The notes: generated from the letters alone by a model not told the origin. A stretch of 64,000 nucleotides of DNA from an uncultured Lachnospiraceae bacterium (GCA_934343915.1 CAKRIL010000010.1:1-64000); one strand, 5' to 3'. Counted from the first letter of the stretch, positions 43,908 to 54,576 are shown. Numbers and translations: made by a program.

Positions 43908-45515
43908 TTATTTATCATCCGTATCCCACTTATCACAGAGCGATATAATCTGGTCAGCGAACTTTCCCATATCCTTGTTGGCGAGACCATCGCTCTTTTT
44001 TACTATCGCAAGAAGCCTCTGTGCAGCTGCCACAAGTCTTGCATATATTCCTGAAGCAGGTCTTACCTTCTTCTCAACAGGTACAGGTGCTGCTTCATAC
44101 TCGAAGGTTCCGTCGGCAAGGTTGAATATCGTTCCGCTGTACGGTGCATACGCTCTCTGCCCGTGTTCAATCTTAAGGCATTCCGCGAAGCTTACCGTGA
44201 CGGAATCCTCCCCGTGAACAACGAATACCTTATCAGGCTTCTTCTTAAATGCGCTGATCCACTCAATAAGTCCATTCTTATCTGCATGACCGCTGAGTCC
44301 CTTAAGCGTAAGGATCTCCGCCCTTACCTCTATTGTCTCACCAAAAAGCTTAACCTCCTTGGCTCCCTCGACAATCGCACGTCCAAGCGTTCCCACTGAC
44401 TGGTAGCCGACGAAGAGGATTGTCGATTCAGTTCTCCACAGATTATGCTTAAGGTGATGTCTTACACGTCCCGCATCGCACATTCCCGATGCAGATATAA
44501 TAACCTTCGGTGTTGTGTCAAAATTGATTGCCTTGGACTCCTCACTCGTAATCGACAGATGCAGATTTTTAAAGGTCAGAGGGTTAATTCCCTGCCTTAC
44601 AAGCTCAGCTGCCTCAGCATCATAGCATTCCTCCCTGTTGTCAACGAATACCGCCGTCGCTTCAACCGCCATCGGACTGTCCACATACACAGGAAAATCA
44701 GGCAGCTCCGGTATCATATTCTGCTGCTTAATCTGCCTTATGAAGTAAAGAACCTCCTGCGTTCTCCCAACGGCAAAGGAAGGAATAACCACATTGCCGC
44801 CTCTCTTTAACGTAGCGGCAATAACCTTGCTTAACTCTCCCACATAATCAATCTTCTCGGAACTGTGAAGTCTGTCACCATAGGTTGACTCCATCACTAC
44901 ATAATCAGCTTCCTCGGTATAGGCAGGATCCTTAAGCAGCGGCTGATGCTTGTTGCCTATATCCCCGGAGAATACTATTTTCTTCTCAACTCCGTTCTCA
45001 TTAAGCCATACCTCTATGCTCGAAGAACCGAGCAGATGACCTATATCCGTAAATCTTATCCTGATTCCGTCGCATACCTCGACAAGCTCACCGTACATGC
45101 ATGGCGTAAATCTCTTAATAATTCCGTCCGCATCCTCCATACCATAGAGCGGCTCCGCCTTCTCCACGGTGCTGCTTCTCTTAGCCTTGCGATCCTTCCA
45201 TTCAGCCTCCATCATCTGAATATGCGCACAGTCGCGAAGCATTATACTGCTTAGCTGCGCTGTCGCCTCAGTTGCGTACACTCTTCCTCTGAAGCCCCTC
45301 GCATAGAGAAGCGGCAGCAGTCCCGAATGGTCAACATGCGCATGCGTCAAAAACACATAATCAATCATAGCCTCCGACACGGGAAGCGGTGCATTCTCAA
45401 ATACATTAACCCCCTGTTCCATTCCGTAATCCACCAGAATATGCTTTCCACAAGCCTCAATATAATGACAGCTTCCGGTAACCTCATGGTCTGCTCCGAT
45501 AAATTCCAGCCTCAT
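43908..45515 (-). CDS. MBL-fold beta-CASP ribonuclease-like protein
   Basis: 535 residues. VFLTHAHVDHSGLLP is the HxHxDH zinc motif; the beta-CASP insertion follows (PSFAVGRTQEVLYFI, motif A region; SASGMCDAGRVRHHL), and LKGLSGHADKNGLIEWI carries the downstream His. The architecture is that of YSH1/CPSF73-like RNA-processing nucleases. About 80 C-terminal residues after VEYEAAPVPVEKK-like sequence are an extra tail. RNA substrates are unknown. GAGGTG precedes the ATG. Convergent with the ABC ATPase, with only three bases between stops. Confidence 0.87.
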   Translation of the reverse strand: MRLEFIGADHEVTGSCHYIEACGKHILVDYGMEQGVNVFENAPLPVSEAMIDYVFLTHAHVDHSGLLPLLYARGFRGRVYATEATAQLSSIMLRDCAHIQMMEAEWKDRKAKRSSTVEKAEPLYGMEDADGIIKRFTPCMYGELVEVCDGIRIRFTDIGHLLGSSSIEVWLNENGVEKKIVFSGDIGNKHQPLLKDPAYTEEADYVVMESTYGDRLHSSEKIDYVGELSKVIAATLKRGGNVVIPSFAVGRTQEVLYFIRQIKQQNMIPELPDFPVYVDSPMAVEATAVFVDNREECYDAEAAELVRQGINPLTFKNLHLSITSEESKAINFDTTPKVIISASGMCDAGRVRHHLKHNLWRTESTILFVGYQSVGTLGRAIVEGAKEVKLFGETIEVRAEILTLKGLSGHADKNGLIEWISAFKKKPDKVFVVHGEDSVTVSFAECLKIEHGQRAYAPYSGTIFNLADGTFEYEAAPVPVEKKVRPASGIYARLVAAAQRLLAIVKKSDGLANKDMGKFADQIISLCDKWDTDDK

Positions 45516-45661
45516 ATCTACACCTCCGTCATTTCACTGCATATAATATATAGTAAATTATACTATTAATTGAAGATATTTCCAAGCAATTTTTGTAATT
45601 TTTATAATAATTTGAATTATTTTATATTCAATTTATAGTCATAGCCTTTAAAGGAGGTCTC

Positions 45662-46822
45662 ATGAAAAAACCGATATATTTTGACAACGCAGCAACAACC
45701 CGTGTTAATAATGATGTATTAAATTCAATGATACCTTACTTTTGTGATGAATACGCCAATCCGGCAGGTGCATACAAAAGCGCCGTAAATGCCGGGAAGG
45801 CCGTCAACCGCGCCCGCATACAGGCGGCAAGACTTATCGGTGCGCGCCCTAACGAAATCTACTTTACAAGCGGCGGCTCAGAATCGGACAACTGGGCTAT
45901 AAAGGGCTATGCCCACAGCATACGCATGAAGCGCCAGGGCGGCTCCTGCCACATAATCACCTCCTCCATCGAGCACAATGCCATCCTCAACTCCTGCCGT
46001 TCTCTCGAAGCAGAGGGGTTCAGCGTAACCTATGTTCCATGTGACTCACACGGCTTCGTCCGCCCTGAATCCGTGCTCTCGGCGCTTCGCGAGGACACTA
46101 TTCTCATCTCAATAATGAGCGCCAACAACGAGGTAGGCTCAATACAGCCAATAAAGGCAATCGGGCAGATAGCCCGCAGACATCAGATTGCATTCCACAC
46201 TGATGCGGTTCAGGCATACGGGCATATACCGATTAATGTGAATGAATGTATGATAGATATGCTGAGCGTAAGTGCCCATAAGTTCCATGGGCCTAAGGGT
46301 GTGGGTTTTTTGTATATCCGAACAGGTCTTGAACTTCCTTCCTATATTGACGGCGGTTCCCAGGAGAACGGACATCGCGCGGGAACCTCCAATGTCCCCG
46401 GAATAGTCGGGCTCGGAAAAGCCTGTGAGATAGCAGGACGCAATATGCAGAGCAACATCAATAATCTCTCCCGTCTTAGAAACCGCATAATCCGCCGGAT
46501 AAAGCAAGGACTTCCGGATGCAGTTCTAACAGGCTCCGAGCAGATGCGCCTTCCGAATAACGTAAGCTTCTGCTTTCCACATGTTGAATCTGCTGCCCTC
46601 CTTGCAATACTCGATTCGGAGGGAATCTGTGCATCTGCCGGGAGTGCATGTTCAACCGGTGCAGCAGGTCCTTCCCATGTCCTTATAGCAATGGGAATCA
46701 ACCCTGACCTTGCCGGCGGCTCACTCAGGCTTACAATATCAGGCGAGACAACTCCCGAGGAGGCTGATTATGTGGCTGACACCGTAATACGGGCTGTCAA
46801 AAAGCTTCGAATGCAAAAGTAG
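45662..46822 (+). CDS. Cysteine desulfurase, NifS/IscS-like
   Basis: 386 residues. PLP-dependent: the lysine lies in SVSAHKFHGPKGVGFLYI and the catalytic persulfide Cys in CASAGSACSTGAAGPSHVL. It starts YFDNAATTRVNNDVL, as usual for the family. It liberates sulfur from cysteine for Fe-S clusters or tRNA thiolation; no iscU or mnmA is adjacent, so the acceptor is open. AAAGGAGG precedes the ATG. Monocistronic between divergent neighbours by the look of the flanks. Confidence 0.93.
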   Translation: MKKPIYFDNAATTRVNNDVLNSMIPYFCDEYANPAGAYKSAVNAGKAVNRARIQAARLIGARPNEIYFTSGGSESDNWAIKGYAHSIRMKRQGGSCHIITSSIEHNAILNSCRSLEAEGFSVTYVPCDSHGFVRPESVLSALREDTILISIMSANNEVGSIQPIKAIGQIARRHQIAFHTDAVQAYGHIPINVNECMIDMLSVSAHKFHGPKGVGFLYIRTGLELPSYIDGGSQENGHRAGTSNVPGIVGLGKACEIAGRNMQSNINNLSRLRNRIIRRIKQGLPDAVLTGSEQMRLPNNVSFCFPHVESAALLAILDSEGICASAGSACSTGAAGPSHVLIAMGINPDLAGGSLRLTISGETTPEEADYVADTVIRAVKKLRMQK

Positions 46823-46829
46823 TGTTTAG

Positions 46830-46871
46830 AACTTGTATACTAGTTGACATATGATAAGAATTTGTTATAAT
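46830..46871 (+). promoter_or_regulatory. uxu promoter with overlapping GntR-type dyad
   Basis: Perfect -35 TTGACA (46844-46849) and perfect -10 TATAAT (46866-46871), 16 bases apart. The dyad AACTTGTATACTAGTT (46830-46845; seven of eight pairs match) touches the -35. Its core TTGT-AT-ACTA fits the TNGT...ACNA pattern of FadR/FCD-type GntR operators. The GntR regulator at the end of the operon is the obvious candidate to bind it. Confidence 0.75.
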
Positions 46872-46918
46872 CTATGTAAAGCTTATGACAAATATTCCCG
46901 ATAAGAGGAGGTATACAA

Positions 46919-47995
46919 ATGCAGATGACTTTCCGCTGGTACGGCGAGGGCAACGACACCGTTACCCTCGACCAGATTCGACAGATTCCCGGAGTTGACG
47001 GAATCGTATGGGCGCTGCACGATAAGCAGCCGGGTGAGGTATGGGAACCCGAGGAGATACAAAGAGTTTCCGAACAGATTAAAGCCTACGGCTTCAACAT
47101 GGACGTCGTAGAGAGTGTCAATGTGCATGACGACATCAAAACAGGGCTTCCTACCCGCGACCACTACATTGAAAATTATAAGCAGACCTTAAGAAACCTT
47201 AAGGAATTCGGTGTCAAGGTGGTCTGCTATAACTTCATGCCCGTGTTCGACTGGACAAGAACAGACCTTTTTCATCCGGTAGGCGACGGCTCCACCGCCC
47301 TCTACTATGAAAAGGACAAGATTATCAATGACCCTGACGAAATGGCAAAGTATATTCTTGAAAAGTGTGAAGGATTCACAATGCCCGGCTGGGAACCTGA
47401 GAGAATGTCGCATCTTAGCGAGCTTTTTGAGGCATACAAGAATGTAACCAAGGAGAAGCTGTGGGAGAATCTTAAATACTTTTTGGAAGCACTCATGCCT
47501 ACCTGCCGTGAATGTGACATAAAGATGGCGATACATCAGGATGACCCTCCTTGGGATATATTCGGTCTCCCGAGGCTGCTCGTCGACGAGCCGGCAATCG
47601 ACCGCTTCCTAAAGATGGTGGATGACCCGTACAACTGCCTTACACTATGCTCCGGTTCACTCGGCTCCAATCCTGCTAACAATGTCGCTGATATAATAAG
47701 GAAGCACTGTGGCCGTATTGCTTTTGCGCACATCAGGAATGTCAAGCATTTCCCTAACGGCGACTTTTCCGAAGCATCACACCGTGACTGCGACGGTGAC
47801 ATAGGCATTCTCGACATAGTTAAGGCTTATCATGACTGCGGCTACAACGGCTATGTACGCCCTGACCACGGCAGACATATATGGGGTGAGAAGTGCCGCC
47901 CCGGCTACGGACTCTACGACCGTGCGCTCGGAATAATGTACCTGCTTGGCTGCTTTGACACACTCGACAAATTCGACAAAGCACCTGTCAAATAA
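46919..47995 (+). CDS. uxuA: Mannonate dehydratase
   Basis: 358 residues. The start MQMTFRWYGEGNDTVTLDQIRQIPGVDGIVWALHD is diagnostic of UxuA; LCSGSLGSNPANNV, RIAFAHIRNVKHF and GYVRPDHGRHIWGE provide the metal-binding Cys/His/Asp set. It dehydrates D-mannonate to 2-keto-3-deoxygluconate in glucuronate catabolism. GAGGAGG precedes the ATG. First gene of uxuA-uxuB-gntR. Confidence 0.96.
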   Translation: MQMTFRWYGEGNDTVTLDQIRQIPGVDGIVWALHDKQPGEVWEPEEIQRVSEQIKAYGFNMDVVESVNVHDDIKTGLPTRDHYIENYKQTLRNLKEFGVKVVCYNFMPVFDWTRTDLFHPVGDGSTALYYEKDKIINDPDEMAKYILEKCEGFTMPGWEPERMSHLSELFEAYKNVTKEKLWENLKYFLEALMPTCRECDIKMAIHQDDPPWDIFGLPRLLVDEPAIDRFLKMVDDPYNCLTLCSGSLGSNPANNVADIIRKHCGRIAFAHIRNVKHFPNGDFSEASHRDCDGDIGILDIVKAYHDCGYNGYVRPDHGRHIWGEKCRPGYGLYDRALGIMYLLGCFDTLDKFDKAPVK

Positions 47996-48021
47996 AACAA
48001 CGTATAATTCGGGGGATTTAT

Positions 48022-49602
48022 ATGAAACTTACTTTACAAGGAATTAAGAACACTGACGACTGGAAGGGTTACAAATTACCTGAATACAATATAGAAAAAA
48101 TGCGCCGCACCACTTCTGATGCACCTGTATGGCTTCATTTCGGTGCCGGCAATATCTTCCGCGCCTTTATATGTGCAGCTGCACAACGCCTGTTAAATCA
48201 GGGAGCCTCCGATACCGGAATCATCTGTGCAGAGAGCCACGGAACCGAGCTGATAACAGAGTGCTACAAGCCGCACGACAATCTGTGCGTGTCGGTCACA
48301 ATGAATCCCGACGGAAGTATCGATAAGGAGGTTATCGCTTCCGTCGCCGAAGCCGTCACAACCGCCTTTGACCTTAACAGGCTTACGGAAATCTTCTGCG
48401 CCCCGACTCTTCAGATGGTATCATTTACCATCACCGAAAAGGGCTATGCGATAAAAGACAGTCTCGGAGAGGTAACTCCCGAAGTCAAAGCTGACATGGA
48501 CAACGCCCCTGAGAATTCCACGCATCTTATGTCCCTGCTTGCACGCCTGTGCATCAGGCGCTTTCATGCATGCGGCAAGCCGCTTGCACTTGTGTCAATG
48601 GATAACTGCTCCCGCAACGGCGAGAAGCTTGAAGAAGCCATAACAGCCATAGCCTCAGCCTGGAAGGAACACAGCTATATCGATGATGAAGAGCTCAATT
48701 ATCTTAAAACCTCCGTGTCATACCCATGGAGCATGATTGACAAGATTACGCCGAGACCTGACGCTAAAGCAGAGGCAGTTCTTGAAGCTGACGGCATTGA
48801 TGATATCAAGGCATTCGTCACATCGGGCGGTGTATATGCTGCTCCGTTCGTCAATGCGGAAAGACCCGAGTATCTTGTTATTGAGGATAACTTTCCTAAC
48901 GGAAGACCCGCTCTTGAAAAGGCAGGAATACTCTTCACTGACCGTGATACCGTCAACAACGTCGAGAAGATGAAGGTATGCACCTGCCTTAATCCGCTTC
49001 ATACCTGCCTTGCAGTCTACGGCTGTCTGCTCGGCTATACATCAATCTCAGCTGAGATGAACTCTCACGAGCTTAAAACCCTGATAACGAGAATGGCATA
49101 CGAGGAAGGGCTGCCCGTCGTGACAGACCCTGGCATTATCAATCCTAAGGACTTCCTCTCGGAGGTTCTTACGCAGCGCCTGCCTAATCCTTTTATGCCC
49201 GACACGCCGCAGAGAATAGCAACTGACACCTCGCAGAAGCTCCCGATACGCTTCGGTGAGACCATCAAGCTTCATCTTGAACGCGGCACAGCGGACAAGC
49301 TCAGATACATTCCTCTTGTCCTTGCAGGCTGGCTCAGGTATCTGCTGGCACTTGATGATAACGGCAATGCCTTCACCCCGTCAAGTGACCCTCTCCTCGC
49401 TGAATGCCGGCAGGTATTAAGCGGCATAAGTCTCGGAGACCATGTGAGCGAGACCGCTCTGCACCCTCTTCTCGCAAACAGCAATATATTCGGAGTTGAC
49501 CTTGAAGAGGCAGGACTTGCAGCTAAGGTCGCTGAGTACTTTAACGAGCTTATCACAGGTAAAGGAGCCGTGCTCACGACAATAAGAAAATATACGGAAT
49601 AA
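48022..49602 (+). CDS. uxuB: Fructuronate reductase (mannitol dehydrogenase family)
   Basis: 526 residues. The NAD-binding start HFGAGNIFRAFICAAAQ and SMDNCSRNGEKLEEAI, SYPWSMIDKITPRP are typical of the polyol/mannonate dehydrogenase family. It would reduce D-fructuronate to D-mannonate, the substrate of UxuA encoded 26 bases upstream, so the pathway step order supports the assignment. GGGGG precedes the ATG. Uronate isomerase (uxaC) is not in the window. Confidence 0.9.
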   Translation: MKLTLQGIKNTDDWKGYKLPEYNIEKMRRTTSDAPVWLHFGAGNIFRAFICAAAQRLLNQGASDTGIICAESHGTELITECYKPHDNLCVSVTMNPDGSIDKEVIASVAEAVTTAFDLNRLTEIFCAPTLQMVSFTITEKGYAIKDSLGEVTPEVKADMDNAPENSTHLMSLLARLCIRRFHACGKPLALVSMDNCSRNGEKLEEAITAIASAWKEHSYIDDEELNYLKTSVSYPWSMIDKITPRPDAKAEAVLEADGIDDIKAFVTSGGVYAAPFVNAERPEYLVIEDNFPNGRPALEKAGILFTDRDTVNNVEKMKVCTCLNPLHTCLAVYGCLLGYTSISAEMNSHELKTLITRMAYEEGLPVVTDPGIINPKDFLSEVLTQRLPNPFMPDTPQRIATDTSQKLPIRFGETIKLHLERGTADKLRYIPLVLAGWLRYLLALDDNGNAFTPSSDPLLAECRQVLSGISLGDHVSETALHPLLANSNIFGVDLEEAGLAAKVAEYFNELITGKGAVLTTIRKYTE

Positions 49603-49615
49603 GCGGGCAGACAAT

Positions 49616-50308
49616 ATGAAAATACCTTCAAGAAACCACGACGAGACAGGGCGTGCATATGCCCTCCGCGTCATAAAAGAAAATATTACGGACACCACCC
49701 TCATACCGGGAACTCTTCTCTCCGAGAACGAGCTTGCAAAAGAGCTTGGACTGTCGAGAGTTCCCGTCAGGGAAGCTCTCATAGAGCTGTCAAAATCAGA
49801 TATCGTGGAGATTCTCCCACAGAGAGGAAGCCGTGTCGCATTAATTGATTTAAGACTTGTGGATGAAGCCGGATTCTTCCGGCGCACCTTGGAATGTGCG
49901 GTTGTACGGCTTATCTGTGAACAGTCAGCCTCATCCGGACTCTCTGAGGACTTTTTGCTGGCACTGCGTGCCAACCTGCAGCTGCAGGATTTCTACATAG
50001 ACAATCCTGCTGCCGATAAGCTGATGGAGCTTGACAATGAATTTCACAGGCTTCTTTTTTCCTATGCCGACAAGGAACGTTGTTACAGAATGTGTCAGGA
50101 CATGGGAATACATTTTGACAGAATAAGGCGCCTTGCACTCTCCACGGTAAAGGATTTAAAGATAGTCGGTGACCACCATGCGATATACGATGCGATATGC
50201 TCCGGCAATGCTGATGAAGCCGAAAGAATCATGAACACGCACCTTACACGGTTCAAGATAGATGAGGAGCTCATACGCGGCAGATATCCGAGTTATTTTG
50301 TTAGTTAA
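49616..50308 (+). CDS. GntR family (FCD-type) transcriptional regulator
   Basis: 230 residues. An N-terminal winged helix (LIPGTLLSENELAKELGLSRVPVREALIELSKSDIV) is followed by an FCD ligand-binding domain with metal/effector His residues (NEFHRLLF, DHHAIYDAICSGNADEAERIMNTHL). Probably the repressor of uxuAB responding to fructuronate or a related acid, acting at the dyad at 46830-46845; effector identity is inference. It begins 13 bases after uxuB. Confidence 0.88.
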   Translation: MKIPSRNHDETGRAYALRVIKENITDTTLIPGTLLSENELAKELGLSRVPVREALIELSKSDIVEILPQRGSRVALIDLRLVDEAGFFRRTLECAVVRLICEQSASSGLSEDFLLALRANLQLQDFYIDNPAADKLMELDNEFHRLLFSYADKERCYRMCQDMGIHFDRIRRLALSTVKDLKIVGDHHAIYDAICSGNADEAERIMNTHLTRFKIDEELIRGRYPSYFVS

Positions 50309-50466
50309 TCTCTACTTTTGACCGCCTTTTATGTCAATATATTGCGGTGTATTTCCGATTGCATAATGAAGCTTTTTTATTTATAATTTAACTATATGTG
50401 AGTGCCTTACTGCGCTCTTCGTAACATTTACACATATAATAAATATAAGTAAGAAGGGAGAATACT

Positions 50467-52902
50467 ATGAAATTCGGTTATTTTGATGACGCTAACAGAG
50501 AGTACGTCATAACCACACCAAAGACTCCTCTGCCATGGATTAACTATCTCGGCTGCGGTGAATTCTTTTCATTGATTTCCAATACCTGCGGCGGCTACAC
50601 CTTCTACAAGGACGCAAAGCTTCTGCGCCTTACCAGATACCGCTACAACGATGTTCCTAATGATATTAACGGCAAGTACTTCTACATAAAGGACGGCGAT
50701 ACAATCTGGAATCCGGGCTGGAAGCCTGTGAAGACTCCTCTTGACAGCTACGAGTGCCGTCACGGTATGGGTTACAGCCGCTTCGCTTCATCCAAGAACG
50801 GACTCAAGGCAGATATGCTTTCATTCGTACCTATGAATGACAACTGTGAAGTGACAAGACTCATCCTCACCAACGATTCGGATAAGCCTAAGACCTTCTC
50901 CGTATTCTCATATGTTGAGTTCTGCTTATGGAATGCAGATGACGACTCAAGAAACTTCCAGAGAAACTTAAGCACAGGTGAAGTTGAGATTGACGGCTCC
51001 ACAATCTATCACAAGACAGAATACCGTGAACGCCGCAATCACTATGCAATCTATTCCGTCAACCACCCTATCGACGGCTTTGATACAATCCGTGATGAGT
51101 TCCTCGGTGCATACCGCGGAGCACATGAGCCTGAGGTTGTTGAGCAGGGTCATTCCAAGAATTCCGTTGCAAGCGGCTGGTCACCAATCGCTTCACAGCA
51201 GATTAACCTCACACTTGAGCCGGGCGCAAGCGAGTCCCTTATCTATGTGTTAGGCTACATCGAGAATCCTCAGGACGAGAAGTGGGAGGCTCCTAATGTT
51301 GTCAACAAGAAACGCGCCAAGGAGATGCTTGCCCGCTATGCGACAGACGAGCTTTTCAACGAGGCATTCTCAGACCTCAACGAATACTGGAGCAACCTTC
51401 TTGCTAAGTACGAGGTTGAATCCGACAATCCTGAGGTCAACCGTATGGTTAACATCTGGAATCAGTACCAGTGTATGGTAACCTTCAACATGAGCCGTTC
51501 AGCTTCATATTATGAATCAGGTATCGGCCGTGGAATGGGCTTTAGAGATTCATGTCAGGATTTACTCGGCTTCGTACATCTTATTCCTGACCGTGCAAGA
51601 GAGAGAATAATTGATATTGCTTCCACCCAGTTCGAGGACGGAAGTGCATACCATCAGTATCAGCCTCTTACCAAGAAGGGCAACTCCGACATCGGAAGCG
51701 GCTTTAATGATGACCCGTTATGGCTTATCGCCGGAACAAGCGCATACATCCGTGAGACCGGAGATATGTCAATTCTCGATGAGATGGTTCCGTTCGACAA
51801 TGATGAGAGCAAGGCCAAGCCTCTTCTTGAGCACCTCAAGCGTTCATTCGATTATATTGTCAACCACAAGGGACCTCACAAGCTTCCTCTTATCGGCCGT
51901 GCAGACTGGAACGATTGTCTTAACCTCAACTGCTTCTCAGAGCATCCGGGTGAATCCTTCCAGACCTTCGGACCTTCTGAGGGACCTGTAGCCGAGTCCG
52001 TATTCATTGCCGGAATGTTCGTTAAGTACGGTAAGGAATATGCAGAGCTCTGCTCCTTAAGAGGCGACAATGCTGAGAGCACACGCGCACTCAGGGAAGT
52101 GGATGAGATGTACAATACAGTTCTTGAAAGCGGCTGGGACGGAGACTGGTTCCTTCGTGCTTATGACGCATACAGCCACAAGGTTGGTTCCAAGGAGTGC
52201 GAGGAAGGTCAGATATACATTGAGCCACAGGGCTTCTGTGTTCTTGCCGGAATCGGTGTCAAGGAAGGACTTGCAAAGAAGGCACTCGACTCAGTTAAGG
52301 AAAGACTTGATACCAAGTATGGTGTCATGATTCTCCAGCCGGCATACACAAGATATCACCTCGAGCTTGGTGAAATCTCCTCCTACCCGCCTGGATACAA
52401 GGAGAATGCCGGAATCTTCTGCCACAACAATCCTTGGGTATCAATAGCCGAGACTGTTATAGGCAGAGGTGACAGAGCCTTTGAAATCTACAAAAAGACC
52501 TGCCCTGCATACATCGAGGGCATCAGCGAGATACACCGCACAGAGCCTTATGTATACTCACAGATGGTTGCAGGTGCCGATGCAAAGTTCCACGGCGAAG
52601 CTAAGAACAGCTGGCTTACAGGTACGGCAGCATGGACATTCGTAAATATCTCTCAGTACATCCTTGGTGTATACCCTACCCACCATGGTCTGAGCGTGAA
52701 TCCATGTATTCCTGAGGGCTTCGGAGACTTCAAGCTCACAAGAAAGTTCCGTGAGGGTACATACCACATCACAGTCAAGAACCCTGACAATGTACAGAAG
52801 GGTGTAAAGAGCATGACCGTTGACGGCAGGGCTGTTGAGGGCTGCATAATTCCTTATGTAAAAGGTCAGACAGAGTATAATGTTGAAATAGTTATGGGCT
52901 AA
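50467..52902 (+). CDS. Cellobiose phosphorylase, GH94
   Basis: 811 residues, the size of clostridial cellobiose phosphorylases. The start [29 protein letters not shown] and [14 protein letters not shown] and [16 protein letters not shown] (general-acid Asp near residue 480-483) fit GH94 cellobiose phosphorylase. It splits cellobiose with phosphate to glucose 1-phosphate and glucose, saving ATP. No signal peptide, so cytosolic. The codons are strongly biased towards a narrow set compared with neighbours, suggesting high expression. Upstream 158 bases hold no obvious operator. A good terminator follows. Confidence 0.93.
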   Translation: MKFGYFDDANREYVITTPKTPLPWINYLGCGEFFSLISNTCGGYTFYKDAKLLRLTRYRYNDVPNDINGKYFYIKDGDTIWNPGWKPVKTPLDSYECRHGMGYSRFASSKNGLKADMLSFVPMNDNCEVTRLILTNDSDKPKTFSVFSYVEFCLWNADDDSRNFQRNLSTGEVEIDGSTIYHKTEYRERRNHYAIYSVNHPIDGFDTIRDEFLGAYRGAHEPEVVEQGHSKNSVASGWSPIASQQINLTLEPGASESLIYVLGYIENPQDEKWEAPNVVNKKRAKEMLARYATDELFNEAFSDLNEYWSNLLAKYEVESDNPEVNRMVNIWNQYQCMVTFNMSRSASYYESGIGRGMGFRDSCQDLLGFVHLIPDRARERIIDIASTQFEDGSAYHQYQPLTKKGNSDIGSGFNDDPLWLIAGTSAYIRETGDMSILDEMVPFDNDESKAKPLLEHLKRSFDYIVNHKGPHKLPLIGRADWNDCLNLNCFSEHPGESFQTFGPSEGPVAESVFIAGMFVKYGKEYAELCSLRGDNAESTRALREVDEMYNTVLESGWDGDWFLRAYDAYSHKVGSKECEEGQIYIEPQGFCVLAGIGVKEGLAKKALDSVKERLDTKYGVMILQPAYTRYHLELGEISSYPPGYKENAGIFCHNNPWVSIAETVIGRGDRAFEIYKKTCPAYIEGISEIHRTEPYVYSQMVAGADAKFHGEAKNSWLTGTAAWTFVNISQYILGVYPTHHGLSVNPCIPEGFGDFKLTRKFREGTYHITVKNPDNVQKGVKSMTVDGRAVEGCIIPYVKGQTEYNVEIVMG

Positions 52903-52908
52903 TTAACA

Positions 52909-52946
52909 AGCCACAGGCAGATTAATCCGAATATCTGTCTGTGGCT
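52909..52946 (+). terminator. Intrinsic terminator of cellobiose phosphorylase
   Basis: AGCCACAGGCAGAT (52909-52922) pairs with ATCTGTCTGTGGCT (52933-52946), one G-T-type mismatch, followed by TTTTA. It lies six bases after the stop codon. Confidence 0.9.
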
Positions 52947-53060
52947 TTTATACTTGAAAAAACACCCGAATACTATTATAATTTATACATATACAACATG
53001 TCAGGACAGCTTTGTCTGCTTTATGACTTAAGAAATACAGATAGGAAGGAAGTACATAAT

Positions 53061-53981
53061 ATGCGTTTAGTTACCCGTTCCGATTTTGACGGACTTGCCT
53101 GCGGAGCACTTTTAAAGGAAGCAGGTATTATTGATTCATGGAAATTCGCACACCCGAAGGATTTACAGGATGGTCTTGTTCCTGTTGATGAGAATGACTG
53201 TCTCGCGAATGTTCCTTTCGTTGAGGGCTGCGGTCTGTGGTTCGACCACCACTCAAGCGAGCATGAGCGCAACGAGCTTAAGGGAAAATACAAGGGAGAG
53301 AGCCGTATCACACCTTCATGTGCAAGAATCATATATGAGTATTACGGCGGCAGGGAGCGTTTTCCACAGTTCGACGACATGATGGAGGCAGTAGACAAGG
53401 TTGACTCCGGTAATCTCACCATCGACGAGGTTATGAATCCTAAGGGCTGGATACTTATAGGCTTCCTCATGGACCCTAGAACAGGTCTCGGACGTTTCCG
53501 CCAGTTCACTATATCCAACTATCAGCTTATGGAGAAGCTCATGGATGCCTGCCGTACCATGACAACCGATGAGATTCTCGCTCTTCCTGATGTTCAGGAG
53601 CGTATTGAGGTATACAACGAGCAGACCGGGAAGTTCAAGGAGATGGTTAAGAAGTATACCCGCACTGAGGGCAATGTAATCATCACCGACCTTCGCGGTG
53701 TAGACCCTATCTACACAGGCAACAGATTTATGATTTACAGCATGTACCCTGAGCAGAACATATCTGCATGGATCGTAAGCGGACGCGGCGGTGCCGGCTG
53801 CTCTGCTGCGGTAGGATACAGCATCCTCAACCGTACCTGCAATATCAATGTCGGAAGTCTTATGCTCAAGTACAACGGCGGTGGTCATAAGGCTGTCGGT
53901 ACATGCCAGTTCACAGATGAGAATATGGCGACAGAGCTTCCTAAGATGCTTGATGAGCTCTGCACGCTTGCGAACGCTTAA
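53061..53981 (+). CDS. DHH/DHHA1 phosphoesterase
   Basis: 306 residues from the chosen start. The metal motifs TRSDFDGLACGALL and WFDHHSSEHER (DHH) and the DHHA1 motif KYNGGGHKAVGTCQF are intact. Related proteins are nanoRNases/pAp phosphatases (NrnA) or exopolyphosphatase-like enzymes; which of these applies is not decided by sequence. A frame opening at 52941 runs back into the terminator of the previous gene; AGGAAGGAAGTACATA precedes the ATG at 53061. Confidence 0.82.
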   Translation: MRLVTRSDFDGLACGALLKEAGIIDSWKFAHPKDLQDGLVPVDENDCLANVPFVEGCGLWFDHHSSEHERNELKGKYKGESRITPSCARIIYEYYGGRERFPQFDDMMEAVDKVDSGNLTIDEVMNPKGWILIGFLMDPRTGLGRFRQFTISNYQLMEKLMDACRTMTTDEILALPDVQERIEVYNEQTGKFKEMVKKYTRTEGNVIITDLRGVDPIYTGNRFMIYSMYPEQNISAWIVSGRGGAGCSAAVGYSILNRTCNINVGSLMLKYNGGGHKAVGTCQFTDENMATELPKMLDELCTLANA

Positions 53982-54023
53982 TTGCATACCATAACAATTT
54001 ATATGAAGTGTTCTATCACATTA

Positions 54024-54055
54024 AAAATGTGCTGTCATTGCTGACAGCACATTTT
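54024..54055. terminator. Bidirectional terminator
   Basis: AAAATGTGCTGTCA (54024-54037) pairs perfectly with TGACAGCACATTTT (54042-54055) around four bases. T-tracts occur on both strands, as expected between the converging DHH and NUDIX genes. Confidence 0.9.
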
Positions 54056-54078
54056 TTGCTTATTCTATCATTATATTA

Positions 54079-54576
54079 TTACACTATCTTCTTACCGTTT
54101 AATACAGCCTCGGTCAAATCATCCCCCTGATACACAAGCTTCAATGAGAAAAACGGTACTTCCTCGTCAAGCAGACGAAGAAATATTCTGTCACCCTCCC
54201 ACAGATTAAGCTTGTGGACTTCCGACTTTTTAACCCACTCAAGCACACCCTCGCTGCACTCCTTCATGGAGCCGTCCGGATTGGTCACACTTCCGTTGTA
54301 TTCGTCAGCTGTATATAAGCTCATATACTCCGCCGGATCATCCTCATAAACAAAGGTTACTATTCCTCTGTAACGGTATGATGTGAGTTCAAGCCCGGTC
54401 TCCTCATAGACCTCTCTCAAAAGGCATTCCTCAGGACTCTCTCTGTCCTCGAAATGTCCTCCCACACCAATCCATTTATCCTTATTAACATCATTTTTCT
54501 TCGACACCCTGTGCAGCATAAGATATGCTCCATCCTTCTCTATGTAGCACAATGTCGTAAGCGGTGATTTTGACAT
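54079..54576 (-). CDS. NUDIX hydrolase, MutT-like
   Basis: 165 residues from the chosen start. The Nudix box is complete: GGHFEDRESPEECLLREVYEETG. It is likely an 8-oxo-dGTP or other nucleoside diphosphate-X hydrolase. GAGGACATAT precedes the ATG at 54576; a frame 11 codons longer exists but includes the ribosome binding site. It lies 77 bases after the GH95 gene on the same strand. No clear terminator separates them. Confidence 0.87.
   Translation of the reverse strand: MSKSPLTTLCYIEKDGAYLMLHRVSKKNDVNKDKWIGVGGHFEDRESPEECLLREVYEETGLELTSYRYRGIVTFVYEDDPAEYMSLYTADEYNGSVTNPDGSMKECSEGVLEWVKKSEVHKLNLWEGDRIFLRLLDEEVPFFSLKLVYQGDDLTEAVLNGKKIV

Noticed and set aside
53316..53987. 223-codon open frame on the minus strand
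   Set aside because: Entirely antisense to the DHH phosphoesterase gene, whose motifs and ribosome binding site are clear.
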